A stretch of DNA of 64,000 nt from contig CAZVYY010000027.1 in NCBI GenBank assembly GCA_964630775.1, positions 1-64,000 of the forward strand, written 5' to 3'. Both the position numbers and the translations under genes were made by a program. Within the stretch, counting starts at the first letter, position 1. The number at the start of each line of letters is the position of its first letter. This DNA is from Anaeroglomus sp964630775. Its GTDB lineage: Bacteria > Planctomycetota > Phycisphaerae > Sedimentisphaerales > Anaerohalosphaeraceae. Below the pieces are notes generated by a model. The model made no database searches, was not told the origin of the DNA, and saw only the letters and a list, made by a program, of their open reading frames with translations. Below, in pieces: positions 38,722-47,074 of this stretch.

Positions 38722-38751
38722 TTGACAAATGCCGGACGTTTATATTAACAT
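38722..38751 (+). promoter_or_regulatory. Sigma-70-type promoter of the PEP-CTERM gene
   Basis: Perfect -35 TTGACA (38722-38727), 18-bp spacer, -10 TAACAT (38746-38751). A leader of about 110 nt with two hairpins follows. Confidence 0.55.
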
Positions 38752-38758
38752 TGTGTTA

Positions 38759-38831
38759 GACAGTACGAGGGTGCTGTCGGAGTGAAGGGATTTTGTTTAT
38801 TCCAGTCTTGGAAGCGGACAAGGAGTGTCCG
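38759..38831 (+). promoter_or_regulatory. Two-hairpin mRNA leader of the PEP-CTERM gene
   Basis: Hairpin 1: GACAGTAC / GTGCTGTC with a GAGG loop (38759-38778), 8 bp including one G-U pair. Hairpin 2: CGGACA-AGGAG-TGTCCG (38815-38831), presenting AGGAG in its loop. The second resembles a CsrA site, in which GGA is held in a hairpin loop (ACAAGGAGTGT against a consensus like ACARGGAUGU). The true ribosome site GGAGG is just downstream. Confidence 0.4.
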
Positions 38832-38865
38832 AAACAAATTACTTAAATTTCGGAGGTAGGGTAAA

Positions 38866-39966
38866 ATGAAAAACATCAAAGTGATCCTGTCTGTCTGTGT
38901 GCTCTTGTTATCGGTCTGCAGTTATGCCGAATCCCTTCTTGCCCCGGGCGATCAAATCATCGCCGTCGATGCCACCGGCATGGTATCACGCAGTTCGTAT
39001 CCCGGTGCAGAAGCACCGGCGCTGATACTGGATGCCAATTCGGGCACCAAATACCTGAATTTTGCTGGAAAAAACAGCGGTTTCATCGTTACTCCCGGTA
39101 CGGCTGGAGCGGTTAAGAGCTTCGTAATTACAACCGCCAATGATGCCGCGGGACGCGATCCGGTGTCCTGGGTGCTCTATGGGACAAACGATGCCATCTC
39201 CAGCGCTGACAACAGCATGGGCGTATCGGAAAACTGGACCCAGATCGACGCCGGCACAGTCGCCCTGCCGGATGCACGGCAAACCGCAGGCCCGGTGGTC
39301 GCGGTCAACAACGCCACCGTGTACTCATCCTATAAGATGATATACACAACCCTGAAAGACAACAACACCCTGATGCAGGTCGCGGATGTATCGTTTTTTG
39401 AATCCAATGATGGAACTGGCTCAAGCTTCCTGTCACTGAGCGATTCGATCCTGGCCGTTCACCGGGATTGGGACAGCCGTTATCCCGGCGGAGAAAACCC
39501 CGCCAATCTGATTGACGGCTCCCTGAACAAATATCTGAATTTCGGCAAAGCAAACGCCGGATTCATCGTCACCCCGGCCAAAGGCGTCTCGCTCGTTCAG
39601 GGATTCCAAATTACCACCGCCAATGACTGGGCCGAACGCGACCCGGCTTCGTGGGTCCTCTATGGCACCAACGATGATATTGCCAGCATCGATAACAGTG
39701 ACGGCCTGGGCGAAAATTGGGTCCTGATCGATTCCGGCGACCTGTCCCTGCCCGGCGAACGCAACACCCTCGGCTCTCTGGTTGCCGTGGACAACAGCTC
39801 TTTCTTCAAATCCTACAAGATGCTGTTCCCGACCCTGAAGAATGCCGATGCAACCAACTCCATGCAGATCGCTGAAATCCAGTTCTACGGCGTTCCCGAA
39901 CCGACCACGGTTTGCCTGCTGGGACTGGGTGGTTTAGCCCTTCTGCGTCGCCGCTTCAGCCGGTAA
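38866..39966 (+). CDS. PEP-CTERM exported protein with duplicated discoidin-like domain
   Basis: 366-residue surface protein: signal peptide (about 1-21), two tandem repeats (about residues 35-180 and 195-340), and a C-terminal PEP-CTERM sorting signal: VPEPTT, then the hydrophobic stretch VCLLGLGGLALL and RRRFSR. Each repeat has KYLNF, GFIVTP, ITTAND, RDPxSWVLYGTND and SYKM, in that order, so they are clear duplicates. The fold is likely a jelly-roll carbohydrate-binding one, inferred from similarity to discoidin-type phrases. An exosortase should sort it; none is in the window. GGAGG lies 8 bp before the ATG, and a strong terminator follows. Confidence 0.9.
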   Translation: MKNIKVILSVCVLLLSVCSYAESLLAPGDQIIAVDATGMVSRSSYPGAEAPALILDANSGTKYLNFAGKNSGFIVTPGTAGAVKSFVITTANDAAGRDPVSWVLYGTNDAISSADNSMGVSENWTQIDAGTVALPDARQTAGPVVAVNNATVYSSYKMIYTTLKDNNTLMQVADVSFFESNDGTGSSFLSLSDSILAVHRDWDSRYPGGENPANLIDGSLNKYLNFGKANAGFIVTPAKGVSLVQGFQITTANDWAERDPASWVLYGTNDDIASIDNSDGLGENWVLIDSGDLSLPGERNTLGSLVAVDNSSFFKSYKMLFPTLKNADATNSMQIAEIQFYGVPEPTTVCLLGLGGLALLRRRFSR

Positions 39967-39997
39967 TAACTTTGATTGCACCACAGTAAAACTCTAC

Positions 39998-40034
39998 AGA
40001 CCGGACGGACTGCTGTACCGTCCGGTCTTTTTTT
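39998..40034 (+). terminator. Rho-independent terminator
   Basis: Perfect 11-bp stem AGACCGGACGG / CCGTCCGGTCT with a 9-nt loop and a run of T after it. It closes the PEP-CTERM gene. Confidence 0.92.
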
Positions 40035-40233
40035 CCGCATTATCCTGTCCCTGATTCGGAAAATCATCTTGTTTAGCCCCCCCCCTTCTGCATGACTCGT
40101 CTATCATAATTTCAATTGCCTTTTTAGCTTATTGCCCTCATAATAGACCAGCAGGAACAGATTTTTCTATGAAATATAAATACACGCATTCGCCGGTTAT
40201 CCTGCTGTAACTTGGCTTAGGAAAGGATGAATC

Positions 40234-42186
40234 ATGTATAACAAGGAGTGGTTTATGGCCGTCATTGCCCTCACGGGCTCGATTCTGTATGCCCAGGGAA
40301 ATCCGCTGCGGATACAAAGCCCCGACCAGAAAATTCAGATCACGGTTTCAACAGATAAGCAGCTCAGCTTGTTCGTTCAGTACCAGCAGGCCGACCTGGT
40401 CACAATCGGTCCGATCGGTCTGACCCTCGATGGCAACCGCACGCTGGGGCCGGACGCCTCCATCAAAAACACCGTCACACGCACAGTCGAGGAGCAGATT
40501 CAGGTGGTTGTCCCTGAAAAATTCAGCATCGTGCCGGACGTGTACAATGAACTGACCCTTCATTTCGATTCGTTTGGCCTGATTATCCGGGCCTATAACG
40601 ACGGCATCGCCTATCGCTTTACCACCACCCTGCCGGGCACAATCCAGGTAGTAGAAGAACAGGTAAAATTCACCTTGACCGGCAATCCCACCGTCTATTT
40701 CGGTCTGGAAGACAGCTTCTACAGCCATTCGGAGCGGGAATACCTGCCCATGAAGCTGGATACCATTACCGACAAGCAATTCGCCCCCCTGCCTGTGGTA
40801 GTCGATATTGCCGACGGTCCCAAAATGGCCATCGTTGAATCCGACCTGAGAGATTACCCCGGTCTGTATCTGCAGGGCACCGCCGGCGGCAGTCTTACCG
40901 GAATTCTGCCCAAAGCCGCCCTGGAAACCGAAAACACCTCACCGCTGGATGTCAAAGTCAAAACCCGGGCCGACTATCTGGCCAAAACCGAAGGCACCCG
41001 TGCATTCCCCTGGCGAGCGGTCATTATTGCTGCCGCCGACAAAGACCTGCTGACCAATCAGATGGTCTATAAACTGGCCGAACCCTGCAAACTGAAAGAC
41101 CCATCATGGATTAAGCCCGGCAAAGTCGCCTGGGACTGGTGGAACGCCAACAATATTTATGGAGTCGATTTCAAATCCGGCATCAACACCGAAACGTACA
41201 AATACTACATCGATTTTGCCTCCAAATACGGCATTGAATACATCATCATCGATGATGGCTGGTCGCCCCAGGACGACCTGCTGACCACCAAACCCGGCAT
41301 GAACATCCCGGAAATCGTCAACTACGGCAAGCAGAAAAATGTCGGCGTCATTCTCTGGATGAGCTGGGTGGTTCTGGACCGGCAATTGCAGCCCGCCCTT
41401 GAGCAATTCTCCAGGTGGGGTGTCGTCGGTCTGAAAGTCGATTTCATGCAGCGCGACGACCAGTGGATGGTCAATTACTATGAGCGTATCCTGGCCGAAG
41501 CCGCCAAGTATAAAATGCTCGTTGATTTCCACGGCGCCTACAAGCCCACCGGCCTGCGACGAACCTATCCCAACTACATCACCCAGGAAGGTGTCCGCGG
41601 CAACGAATGGAATAAATGGTCCGATTCCTGCTCCATTCAGCATACCATCACCCTGCCGTTTACCCGCATGGTGGCCGGCCCGATGGACTTTACCCCGGGA
41701 GCGATGCGCAACGCCGGCAAAGCACACTTTAAATATATCAACGAACGGCCCATGAGCATCGGCACACGCTGCCGTCAATTGGCCATGTATGTCCTGTATG
41801 ACAGCCCCCTGCAGATGCTCTGCGACAGCCCGTCGAACTACCTCCGCGAGCCGGAGTGTATGGAGTTTCTTGCCGCCGTCCCGGCCATCTGGCACAACAC
41901 CATTGCCCTCGATGCCAAAATTGCCGACTATGCCGTCATGGCCCGTCAGTACGGCAGCGACTGGTATATCGGCGGCATGAACGGCGAAAAAGCAATGACC
42001 TGCACGGTAGATTGCTCTTTCCTGCCCGAAGGCCAGTTTGAATTGACCCTCTTCCAGGATGGCGTCAATGCCGACCGGTTTGCCGAGGATTACAGGAAAA
42101 TCACAAAAACCATCACCAGACAGGACAAACTGGAAATCAAACTGGTCTCAGGCGGCGGCTTTGCCGGTAGAATGGTCAAAAAATAA
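40234..42186 (+). CDS. Secreted GH97 family glycoside hydrolase (alpha-galactosidase/alpha-glucosidase)
   Basis: 650-residue exported enzyme with a signal peptide ending near YAQG. The N-terminal super-sandwich domain (about 20-270) is followed by a TIM barrel (about 280-560) with WDWWNANNIYG, YIIIDDGWS and GLKVDFMQRDDQ. The Asp of KVDF (about 402) is in the place of the nucleophile of retaining GH97 alpha-galactosidases; inverting SusB-type enzymes lack it. So a retaining alpha-galactosidase-type enzyme is favoured, by analogy. A second ATG at 40255 also has a good AAGGAG site; I kept the longer form because it carries a charged N-terminus. Confidence 0.92.
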   Translation: MYNKEWFMAVIALTGSILYAQGNPLRIQSPDQKIQITVSTDKQLSLFVQYQQADLVTIGPIGLTLDGNRTLGPDASIKNTVTRTVEEQIQVVVPEKFSIVPDVYNELTLHFDSFGLIIRAYNDGIAYRFTTTLPGTIQVVEEQVKFTLTGNPTVYFGLEDSFYSHSEREYLPMKLDTITDKQFAPLPVVVDIADGPKMAIVESDLRDYPGLYLQGTAGGSLTGILPKAALETENTSPLDVKVKTRADYLAKTEGTRAFPWRAVIIAAADKDLLTNQMVYKLAEPCKLKDPSWIKPGKVAWDWWNANNIYGVDFKSGINTETYKYYIDFASKYGIEYIIIDDGWSPQDDLLTTKPGMNIPEIVNYGKQKNVGVILWMSWVVLDRQLQPALEQFSRWGVVGLKVDFMQRDDQWMVNYYERILAEAAKYKMLVDFHGAYKPTGLRRTYPNYITQEGVRGNEWNKWSDSCSIQHTITLPFTRMVAGPMDFTPGAMRNAGKAHFKYINERPMSIGTRCRQLAMYVLYDSPLQMLCDSPSNYLREPECMEFLAAVPAIWHNTIALDAKIADYAVMARQYGSDWYIGGMNGEKAMTCTVDCSFLPEGQFELTLFQDGVNADRFAEDYRKITKTITRQDKLEIKLVSGGGFAGRMVKK

Positions 42187-42234
42187 CTTGTTTAAAGACA
42201 AGCTGTTATGAAAAATACAACAGAGGTAAAGAAA

Positions 42235-42317
42235 TGGGCAGAGGTGGATTCGAACCACCGTAGGCGTTAGCCAATGGATTTACAGTCCATCCCCTTTAGC
42301 CACTCGGGCATCTACCC
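42235..42317 (-). tRNA. tRNA-Tyr (GTA)
   Basis: 83-nt class II tRNA on the minus strand. Acceptor GGGTAGA/TCTGCCC with discriminator A, anticodon loop CTGTAAA giving GTA, a long variable arm (TTGGCTAACGCCTACG region), and T loop GGTTCGAATCC. CCA is not encoded. Confidence 0.97.
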
Positions 42318-42331
42318 AAACAAGAGAAAAT

Positions 42332-42359
42332 ATTGTAACGGCCCGGAGTCAAAAAACAA
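42332..42359 (-). promoter_or_regulatory. Promoter of tRNA-Tyr
   Basis: Minus strand -35 TTGTTT (42354-42359), 16-bp spacer, -10 TACAAT (42332-42337). The expected start is about 8 bp before the mature tRNA end. It overlaps the inverted repeat at 42340-42390. Confidence 0.5.
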
Positions 42360-42390
42360 GTAAAAATTAGCCTTTTTTTGATTCCGGGCC
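42340..42390. repeat. 17-bp inverted repeat between trpB2 and tRNA-Tyr
   Basis: Arms 42340-42356 and 42374-42390, complementary over 17 bp with one G-T pair; the base is GC-rich (GGCCCGGA) and the top is A/T (TCAAAAAA). There is a 17-nt loop. It sits 53 bp after the trpB2 stop. It may end that transcript, but no T run follows, so it is not a canonical terminator. Confidence 0.7.
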
Positions 42391-42443
42391 TGAAATATCA
42401 TGAGACGGCTGTTTTCAGAGTCGTTCAGGATGCAGTATGTCGT

Positions 42444-43832
42444 TTACCACTTTCCGGATTTACGGGCCGGAGCCTGCGGATGCCCGGCCAGACACGCTTC
42501 GGACTTGATGATTTCTTCCTCCGGCAAATAATACGGCTTCAGTTTGCCGGACATGTAGGCATCATATCCCATCAGGTCCATCAGGCCATGGCCGCTATAG
42601 CTGAACACGATAACCTTTTCCTTGCCTTCCTCTTTGGCCTGTTTAGCCTGTCGAATGACCCCGGCAATCGCATGGCTGGTTTCAGGTGCACAGATAAAGC
42701 CTTCGGTTTTGGCCCACGTCATCGCCGCTTCATAGCATTCCATCTGGTCGATCGACTGCGGCGTATGCAGACCTTCCACGACACACTGGCAGACCAGCGG
42801 CGCCATGCCATGATAACGAAGCCCGCCGGCGTGAATCGGTGCCGGAACAAACGCATGACCGAGAGTATGCATCGCCATCAGCGGCGTCATACAGGCGATA
42901 TCGCCGTAATCGTAGGCAAACTTGCCCCGCGTCATCTTCGGACAGGCCGTCGGCTCGACCGGGATAATATCTATTTTTGCACCATTAATTTTGTCGAGAG
43001 TAAACGGCATCGCGATACCAGCAAAATTGCTGCCGCCGCCGGCACAGCCAACCACGACATCCGGCAGTTTTTCCCCGACACTCTTCAATTGAGCCTTGGC
43101 CTCCAGCCCGATAATGCTCTGATGCAAAAGCACGTGATTCAGCACGCTGCCCAGCGAATACCGCGTCTGTCCGGTCGTATCCGTCACCGCGGCCTCTATT
43201 GCTTCCGAAATCGCAATCCCCAGACTGCCGGGGGTGTCCGGAAATTCCGCGAGAATCTTTCGACCGGCGTTTGTCTCATTGCTGGGACTGGCAACACAAT
43301 TGGCCCCCCAGACCTGCATCATCAGCTTGCGGAAGGGTTTCTGGTCAAAGCTGATACGCACCATATACACCTTGCATTCCAGCCCGACAAGCTGACAGGC
43401 AAAGGCCAGCGCCGAACCCCATTGCCCGGCTCCGGTTTCGGTCGTGAGCTTCTTGATGCCGAATTGCTTATTATACCATGCCTGCGGCACCGCAGTATTG
43501 GGTTTGTGGCTGCCCGCAGGGGAAACGCTTTCATCTTTATAATAAATCCTGGCCGGCGTCTGGAGATAGCGTTCCAGATACACAGCCCGCCGCAGCGGCG
43601 ACGGACGCCAGCGATATAAAATATCCAGCACTTCTTCGGGAATATCGATCCATCGCTGGGTGCTGACTTCCTGCTCAATGATATTCATTGGGAATACCGG
43701 CGCCAGCATGTCCGGCGATACCGGCTTGCCGTCTGGAGTCAACGGCGGCAGAAGCGGAGTTGGCAAATCGGCCGCGATATTGTACCATTGACGGGGGATG
43801 TCCTGTTCTTGAAGCAAGATTTTTCGATTCAT
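42444..43832 (-). CDS. trpB2: TrpB2-type tryptophan synthase beta subunit-like enzyme
   Basis: 462-residue PLP enzyme of the TrpB2 branch, longer than TrpB1 (about 400) because of N-terminal additions (about 1-60). PLP Lys is Lys110 in SPAGSHKPN; KLTTETGAGQWGSALAFAC carries the catalytic Glu, and VGCAGGGSNFAG is the phosphate-binding loop. TrpB2 enzymes convert indole and serine to tryptophan without needing TrpA, suiting indole salvage. It overlaps the TrpR-like gene by 4 bp (ATGA). No trpA or other trp gene is in the window. Confidence 0.95.
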   Translation of the reverse strand: MNRKILLQEQDIPRQWYNIAADLPTPLLPPLTPDGKPVSPDMLAPVFPMNIIEQEVSTQRWIDIPEEVLDILYRWRPSPLRRAVYLERYLQTPARIYYKDESVSPAGSHKPNTAVPQAWYNKQFGIKKLTTETGAGQWGSALAFACQLVGLECKVYMVRISFDQKPFRKLMMQVWGANCVASPSNETNAGRKILAEFPDTPGSLGIAISEAIEAAVTDTTGQTRYSLGSVLNHVLLHQSIIGLEAKAQLKSVGEKLPDVVVGCAGGGSNFAGIAMPFTLDKINGAKIDIIPVEPTACPKMTRGKFAYDYGDIACMTPLMAMHTLGHAFVPAPIHAGGLRYHGMAPLVCQCVVEGLHTPQSIDQMECYEAAMTWAKTEGFICAPETSHAIAGVIRQAKQAKEEGKEKVIVFSYSGHGLMDLMGYDAYMSGKLKPYYLPEEEIIKSEACLAGHPQAPARKSGKW

Positions 43833-44128
43833 AATACCTTCTTTCCAATTAAGAATTTTCGAGTTATTGAATCTTTATTCTTGAGAACCTTGGCACCACG
43901 GGTAATTTTACAAAGGCTGATACCCATTTCCGAAGCAATCTGCCGTTGCGGCACGCCCTGACTCAGCTTTCGCATCAGCTCCCATCGCAGGGTCAAATCA
44001 TGCAGTTCCGCAAGGGTCATGATTTCAGTCAGAAACTGCTCCATTTGCTTTGCATCCCGAATCTGGCATAACGCAGCACATAGCTGGTCCATGCCATTGA
44101 CGTCTGGTTTCACCTTGTTTCTAACCAT
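43829..44128 (-). CDS. TrpR-like (YerC/YecD family) transcriptional regulator
   Basis: 99-residue all-helical protein of the Trp repressor superfamily. Core LTEIMTLAELHDLTLRWEL is followed by a helix-turn-helix (GVPQRQIASEMGISLCKITRG) with the phrase ITRGAKVLK close to TrpR's ITRGSNSLK. Size is normal for TrpR (about 108). In Gamma-proteobacteria and Chlamydia, TrpR binds tryptophan and represses trp genes. It precedes and overlaps trpB2, suggesting autoregulation of a two-gene operon; see the palindrome over the start codon. Confidence 0.92.
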   Translation of the reverse strand: MVRNKVKPDVNGMDQLCAALCQIRDAKQMEQFLTEIMTLAELHDLTLRWELMRKLSQGVPQRQIASEMGISLCKITRGAKVLKNKDSITRKFLIGKKVL

Positions 44129-44134
44129 AGAAAC
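44117..44134. promoter_or_regulatory. Palindrome over the TrpR-like start codon, possible operator
   Basis: Inverted repeat GTTTCT-N6-AGAAAC with perfect 6-bp arms; its centre is the ATG of the regulator gene. Spacing and symmetry suit a dimeric helix-turn-helix protein. It does not match the E. coli trp operator (CTAGT core), so the assignment is a guess. Confidence 0.35.
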
Positions 44135-44226
44135 ATCCTACTCCATTTTAACAAAAAAGTAAAGTCGTCTTTATTTAATTTTTAACTATTTTTGTCCAGT
44201 TTCCGCCGAAATCGGTATCGATGCAA

Positions 44227-45255
44227 CTATTCAACCAATTTCCGTCCTGTGGTATTGGCGGCTGAAGGCTCAACGGATTTCAAAAACGATTTCTCAATCT
44301 GGGATATCCATTTTGCAAGCTGCGCCTTCGACACTTTCTCCACCGGTATCTGCCCGCCGGCATAACTGTCATGCCCGCCGCCGGCCCCCTTTCTGGCCAC
44401 AACATGTCGAATGACTTTGCCGGCCGGGGGGGATTCGGCATCCGTCCGTAATGACAGCAGCATGGTGCCCTCATAAAAGCCATAACACAGCACCCAGACA
44501 ATCTGTTCGTCGCGAAGCAGCAGGTCGGCCATCTCTCCGACCATATCCGGATTGGTTACAGTACCCAGCGAACTAATCACCGCCCTGCCGAATACCCGGG
44601 CATTGTTCAGGCATTCCGCCAGGTATTTATAATATTCACGCTGCACCGCACCATGCTGAATCTGGCTGAGAATGCGCTTATTCGCCCTTGGATACAGTGC
44701 CATCAGCGCATTGACATCCGCACAGGTCGTATCCCGCCCGAGGTCCTGGGTGTCGGAACGAATTCCATATAACAGCGCGGTGGCAAGCGAGGCATCGATT
44801 TCAATGCCCGACGCAAACAGGTACTCCACCAGAATCGTCGAGGTGGCTCCGTAATGACTGCGGATATCGGTAAAACGGCACTGCCGGCTATTCCGATGAC
44901 AGGGATGGTGATCAATAACAATATCCGGCTCCACATCCGGCGGCAGACTGTTATTGCCGGTTCCGGGCTGGGTATCCACCATGGCAATCAGATCAAACGA
45001 TGCAAAATCAATCTGCTCAGCCGGTCGCAGGTTCAGGCCCAGATACTTGACCAGGGCCCGATTTTCCGCCCTGCCGACGGTCCCGCCATGCGCAATGGAA
45101 CATTGGATATTGGCGAACTGATTGGCAATTTTCCGCAGCGCCACCGCCGAGGCAATCGCATCCGGATCCGGATGATTCTGCATGACAATCAGCATGGTGG
45201 CATTATGATTGATCACCTCGCACAGTTGCTTGAGTTTGGCTTTGGTCTTTTCCAT
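44227..45255 (-). CDS. DHH-family phosphoesterase (NrnA-like)
   Basis: 342-residue cytosolic phosphoesterase. DHH motifs: NHPDPDAIAS (motif I), VDTQP (II), DHHPCHRN (III), and a C-terminal DHHA1 signature GGHDSYAGG. NrnA relatives degrade nanoRNA and 3',5'-pAp; which of these applies here is untested. It lies between UPF0316 and the TrpR-like gene in a long minus-strand run. Confidence 0.9.
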   Translation of the reverse strand: MEKTKAKLKQLCEVINHNATMLIVMQNHPDPDAIASAVALRKIANQFANIQCSIAHGGTVGRAENRALVKYLGLNLRPAEQIDFASFDLIAMVDTQPGTGNNSLPPDVEPDIVIDHHPCHRNSRQCRFTDIRSHYGATSTILVEYLFASGIEIDASLATALLYGIRSDTQDLGRDTTCADVNALMALYPRANKRILSQIQHGAVQREYYKYLAECLNNARVFGRAVISSLGTVTNPDMVGEMADLLLRDEQIVWVLCYGFYEGTMLLSLRTDAESPPAGKVIRHVVARKGAGGGHDSYAGGQIPVEKVSKAQLAKWISQIEKSFLKSVEPSAANTTGRKLVE

Positions 45256-45285
45256 TTTTAATTCGCAGCAATCCGTCCTTGATTT

Positions 45286-45900
45286 CTATTTGCCTTTTCG
45301 AAACGGCCTCAATCCCATTTTGGCCCCATCTGCCAGGGCTTTTTTGGCCGTCGGGTACGCCCTGCTGACCGTGTCTATTTCTTCAATAACATAAAAAGCA
45401 TCGGGATGATGCTTCTTAAGAATAGCCAGGAACGCATTCACCTCCCGACGAGACACCACGGTAAATATCTGTTTGACCGGACCATACGCCCCCTGCCCGT
45501 CAAAACAGGTGATGCCGTACCCGGCCTGCCGAACGGCTTCCATCAGCGGCTTGATATCCTTGTTGAACACCACGCGAACCACCACAAAGCCCATCGACAG
45601 TTTTTCGACAATCAGAATCCCCACAAAATTGCCCGTCGCAAAACCCGCCGCATAAGCCACATAACAAATCGGGTTGGACAGGTTTTTCATAATCTGTCCC
45701 ATGGCCACAATCCAGATGAGAACTTCAAAAAAACCCGCACAGGCTGCCAGGTATTTATACCCCCGTGTCACAAAGATGACGCGCACCGTCCCGATGGTCA
45801 CATCGCAGATGCGGGCCAGAAAAATCAGAATCGGAAGAACGATCCATGAAAAAACCTGAATCTCCGCCAGTCCCGTCCGCATCGTTAACAGTTCCATCAT
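45286..45900 (-). CDS. UPF0316 / DUF2179 membrane protein
   Basis: 204-residue inner-membrane protein. It has three N-terminal membrane segments and family phrases RICDVTIGTVRVIFVTRGYK and GFATGNFVGILIVEKLSMG. The C-terminal cytoplasmic DUF2179 domain (about 120-195) carries GYGITCFDGQGAYGPVKQIF and a ferredoxin-like fold is expected. The function is not known for the family; a ligand-sensing role is often supposed. It is 28 bp downstream of corA, on the same transcript by spacing. Confidence 0.88.
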   Translation of the reverse strand: MMELLTMRTGLAEIQVFSWIVLPILIFLARICDVTIGTVRVIFVTRGYKYLAACAGFFEVLIWIVAMGQIMKNLSNPICYVAYAAGFATGNFVGILIVEKLSMGFVVVRVVFNKDIKPLMEAVRQAGYGITCFDGQGAYGPVKQIFTVVSRREVNAFLAILKKHHPDAFYVIEEIDTVSRAYPTAKKALADGAKMGLRPFRKGK

Positions 45901-45928
45901 GATTAGTTCCTTGCCGGCAATCGAAGGC

Positions 45929-47026
45929 TCACAGCCAATTCTGACGTTTGAAATAATACAGCATGACTCCCACCGTCACCGCAATCAGCGACCAGAATCC
46001 AACCGGATACATCCAGTATGAGTCCAGCTCCGGCATGTGCTTGAAATTCATCCCATACACACTGGCCAGAAAGCTCAACGGCATGAAAATTGTGGCAATC
46101 AGCGTCAGCATTTTCATCACGGAATTCATCCGCGTATTCAGGCTCGACAAATACACTTCCAGGAGACTGGCGATCACATCACGAAGACTTTCTATCGCAT
46201 CGATAATCTGGATGGCATGGTCATATACATCACGAAGATATACCTTGGTTGATTCCTGAATCAGTTCACTGTCGGACCGCTGCATGGAGGCGGTTAATTC
46301 CCGCATCGGCCAGATGCACTTGCGAAGCATCGTCAATTCACGCTTGAATTCGTGAATATGGCCAAGGATTTGCTGATCCGGCTCGTTCAGTAAATCCTCC
46401 TCCAGCTTTTCAATCTTTTCGCCGTAACTGTCGAGAATGGAAAAATACTGGTCCACAATCGAGTCAATCAGACAATACGCCAGGTAATCAGCACTCATCT
46501 TCCGTGCCCGTCCCTTGTTATTTCGCAGGCGGTCCCGTATCTGATCGAATACATCCCCCACGGTTTCCTGAAACGTAATCAGGCAATTCTGCCGCAGAAT
46601 CATACTGATTTGCTCGGTCAGAATTTCACTGCGCCCTGCATCGTACCGCAGCATGCGAACCACGATAAACAGGGTATCCTCATAATCCTCCATCTTGGGC
46701 CGCTGGCCGGGCACGACAATATCTTCCATGACCAGGGGGTGCAGATTGAACCGCTTGCCGATTTTTTCGACAAGCCCCACATCGCTGATGCCGTCGATAT
46801 TAATCCACGAGGTGCCCAGAGTGGCCTGGTAATCCAGCACCTCTTCAATCCGTGAAAGGCTCTGCTCCTTGAACAGGTTGGCATCGTATTCCATCAGGCT
46901 GATACGGACCGGTTCGGCGGGAGTTTCACCGGCGTAAAACACTGTTCCGGGCGGCATCCCCGCCTTACGCAGATTGCCTCGTATCAGACGCAGCGGACGA
47001 ATGATTTTCTTTTTCTTCTTGGACAT
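45929..47026 (-). CDS. corA: CorA-family magnesium/cobalt transporter
   Basis: 365-residue pentameric channel subunit. An N-terminal alpha/beta cytoplasmic domain and long coiled stalk helices lead to two C-terminal membrane helices; the first ends with the signature YGMN, followed by FKHMPELD. The last residues are YYFKRQNWL, the basic tail. The start at ATG 47026 has CAGGA 7 bp upstream; an ATG at 47050 has no site. It is the second magnesium transporter in the window after mgtE. Confidence 0.95.
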   Translation of the reverse strand: MSKKKKKIIRPLRLIRGNLRKAGMPPGTVFYAGETPAEPVRISLMEYDANLFKEQSLSRIEEVLDYQATLGTSWINIDGISDVGLVEKIGKRFNLHPLVMEDIVVPGQRPKMEDYEDTLFIVVRMLRYDAGRSEILTEQISMILRQNCLITFQETVGDVFDQIRDRLRNNKGRARKMSADYLAYCLIDSIVDQYFSILDSYGEKIEKLEEDLLNEPDQQILGHIHEFKRELTMLRKCIWPMRELTASMQRSDSELIQESTKVYLRDVYDHAIQIIDAIESLRDVIASLLEVYLSSLNTRMNSVMKMLTLIATIFMPLSFLASVYGMNFKHMPELDSYWMYPVGFWSLIAVTVGVMLYYFKRQNWL

Positions 47027-47074
47027 ACCTGATTCCTGCTGAATCGCCATGCCAGACGTATGGATGCTTTCAAG

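Noticed and set aside
38866..39966. Exosortase or PrsK/PrsR near the PEP-CTERM gene
   Set aside because: None of the neighbours is an exosortase or a two-component pair; a -24/-12 promoter was also looked for and not found convincingly.
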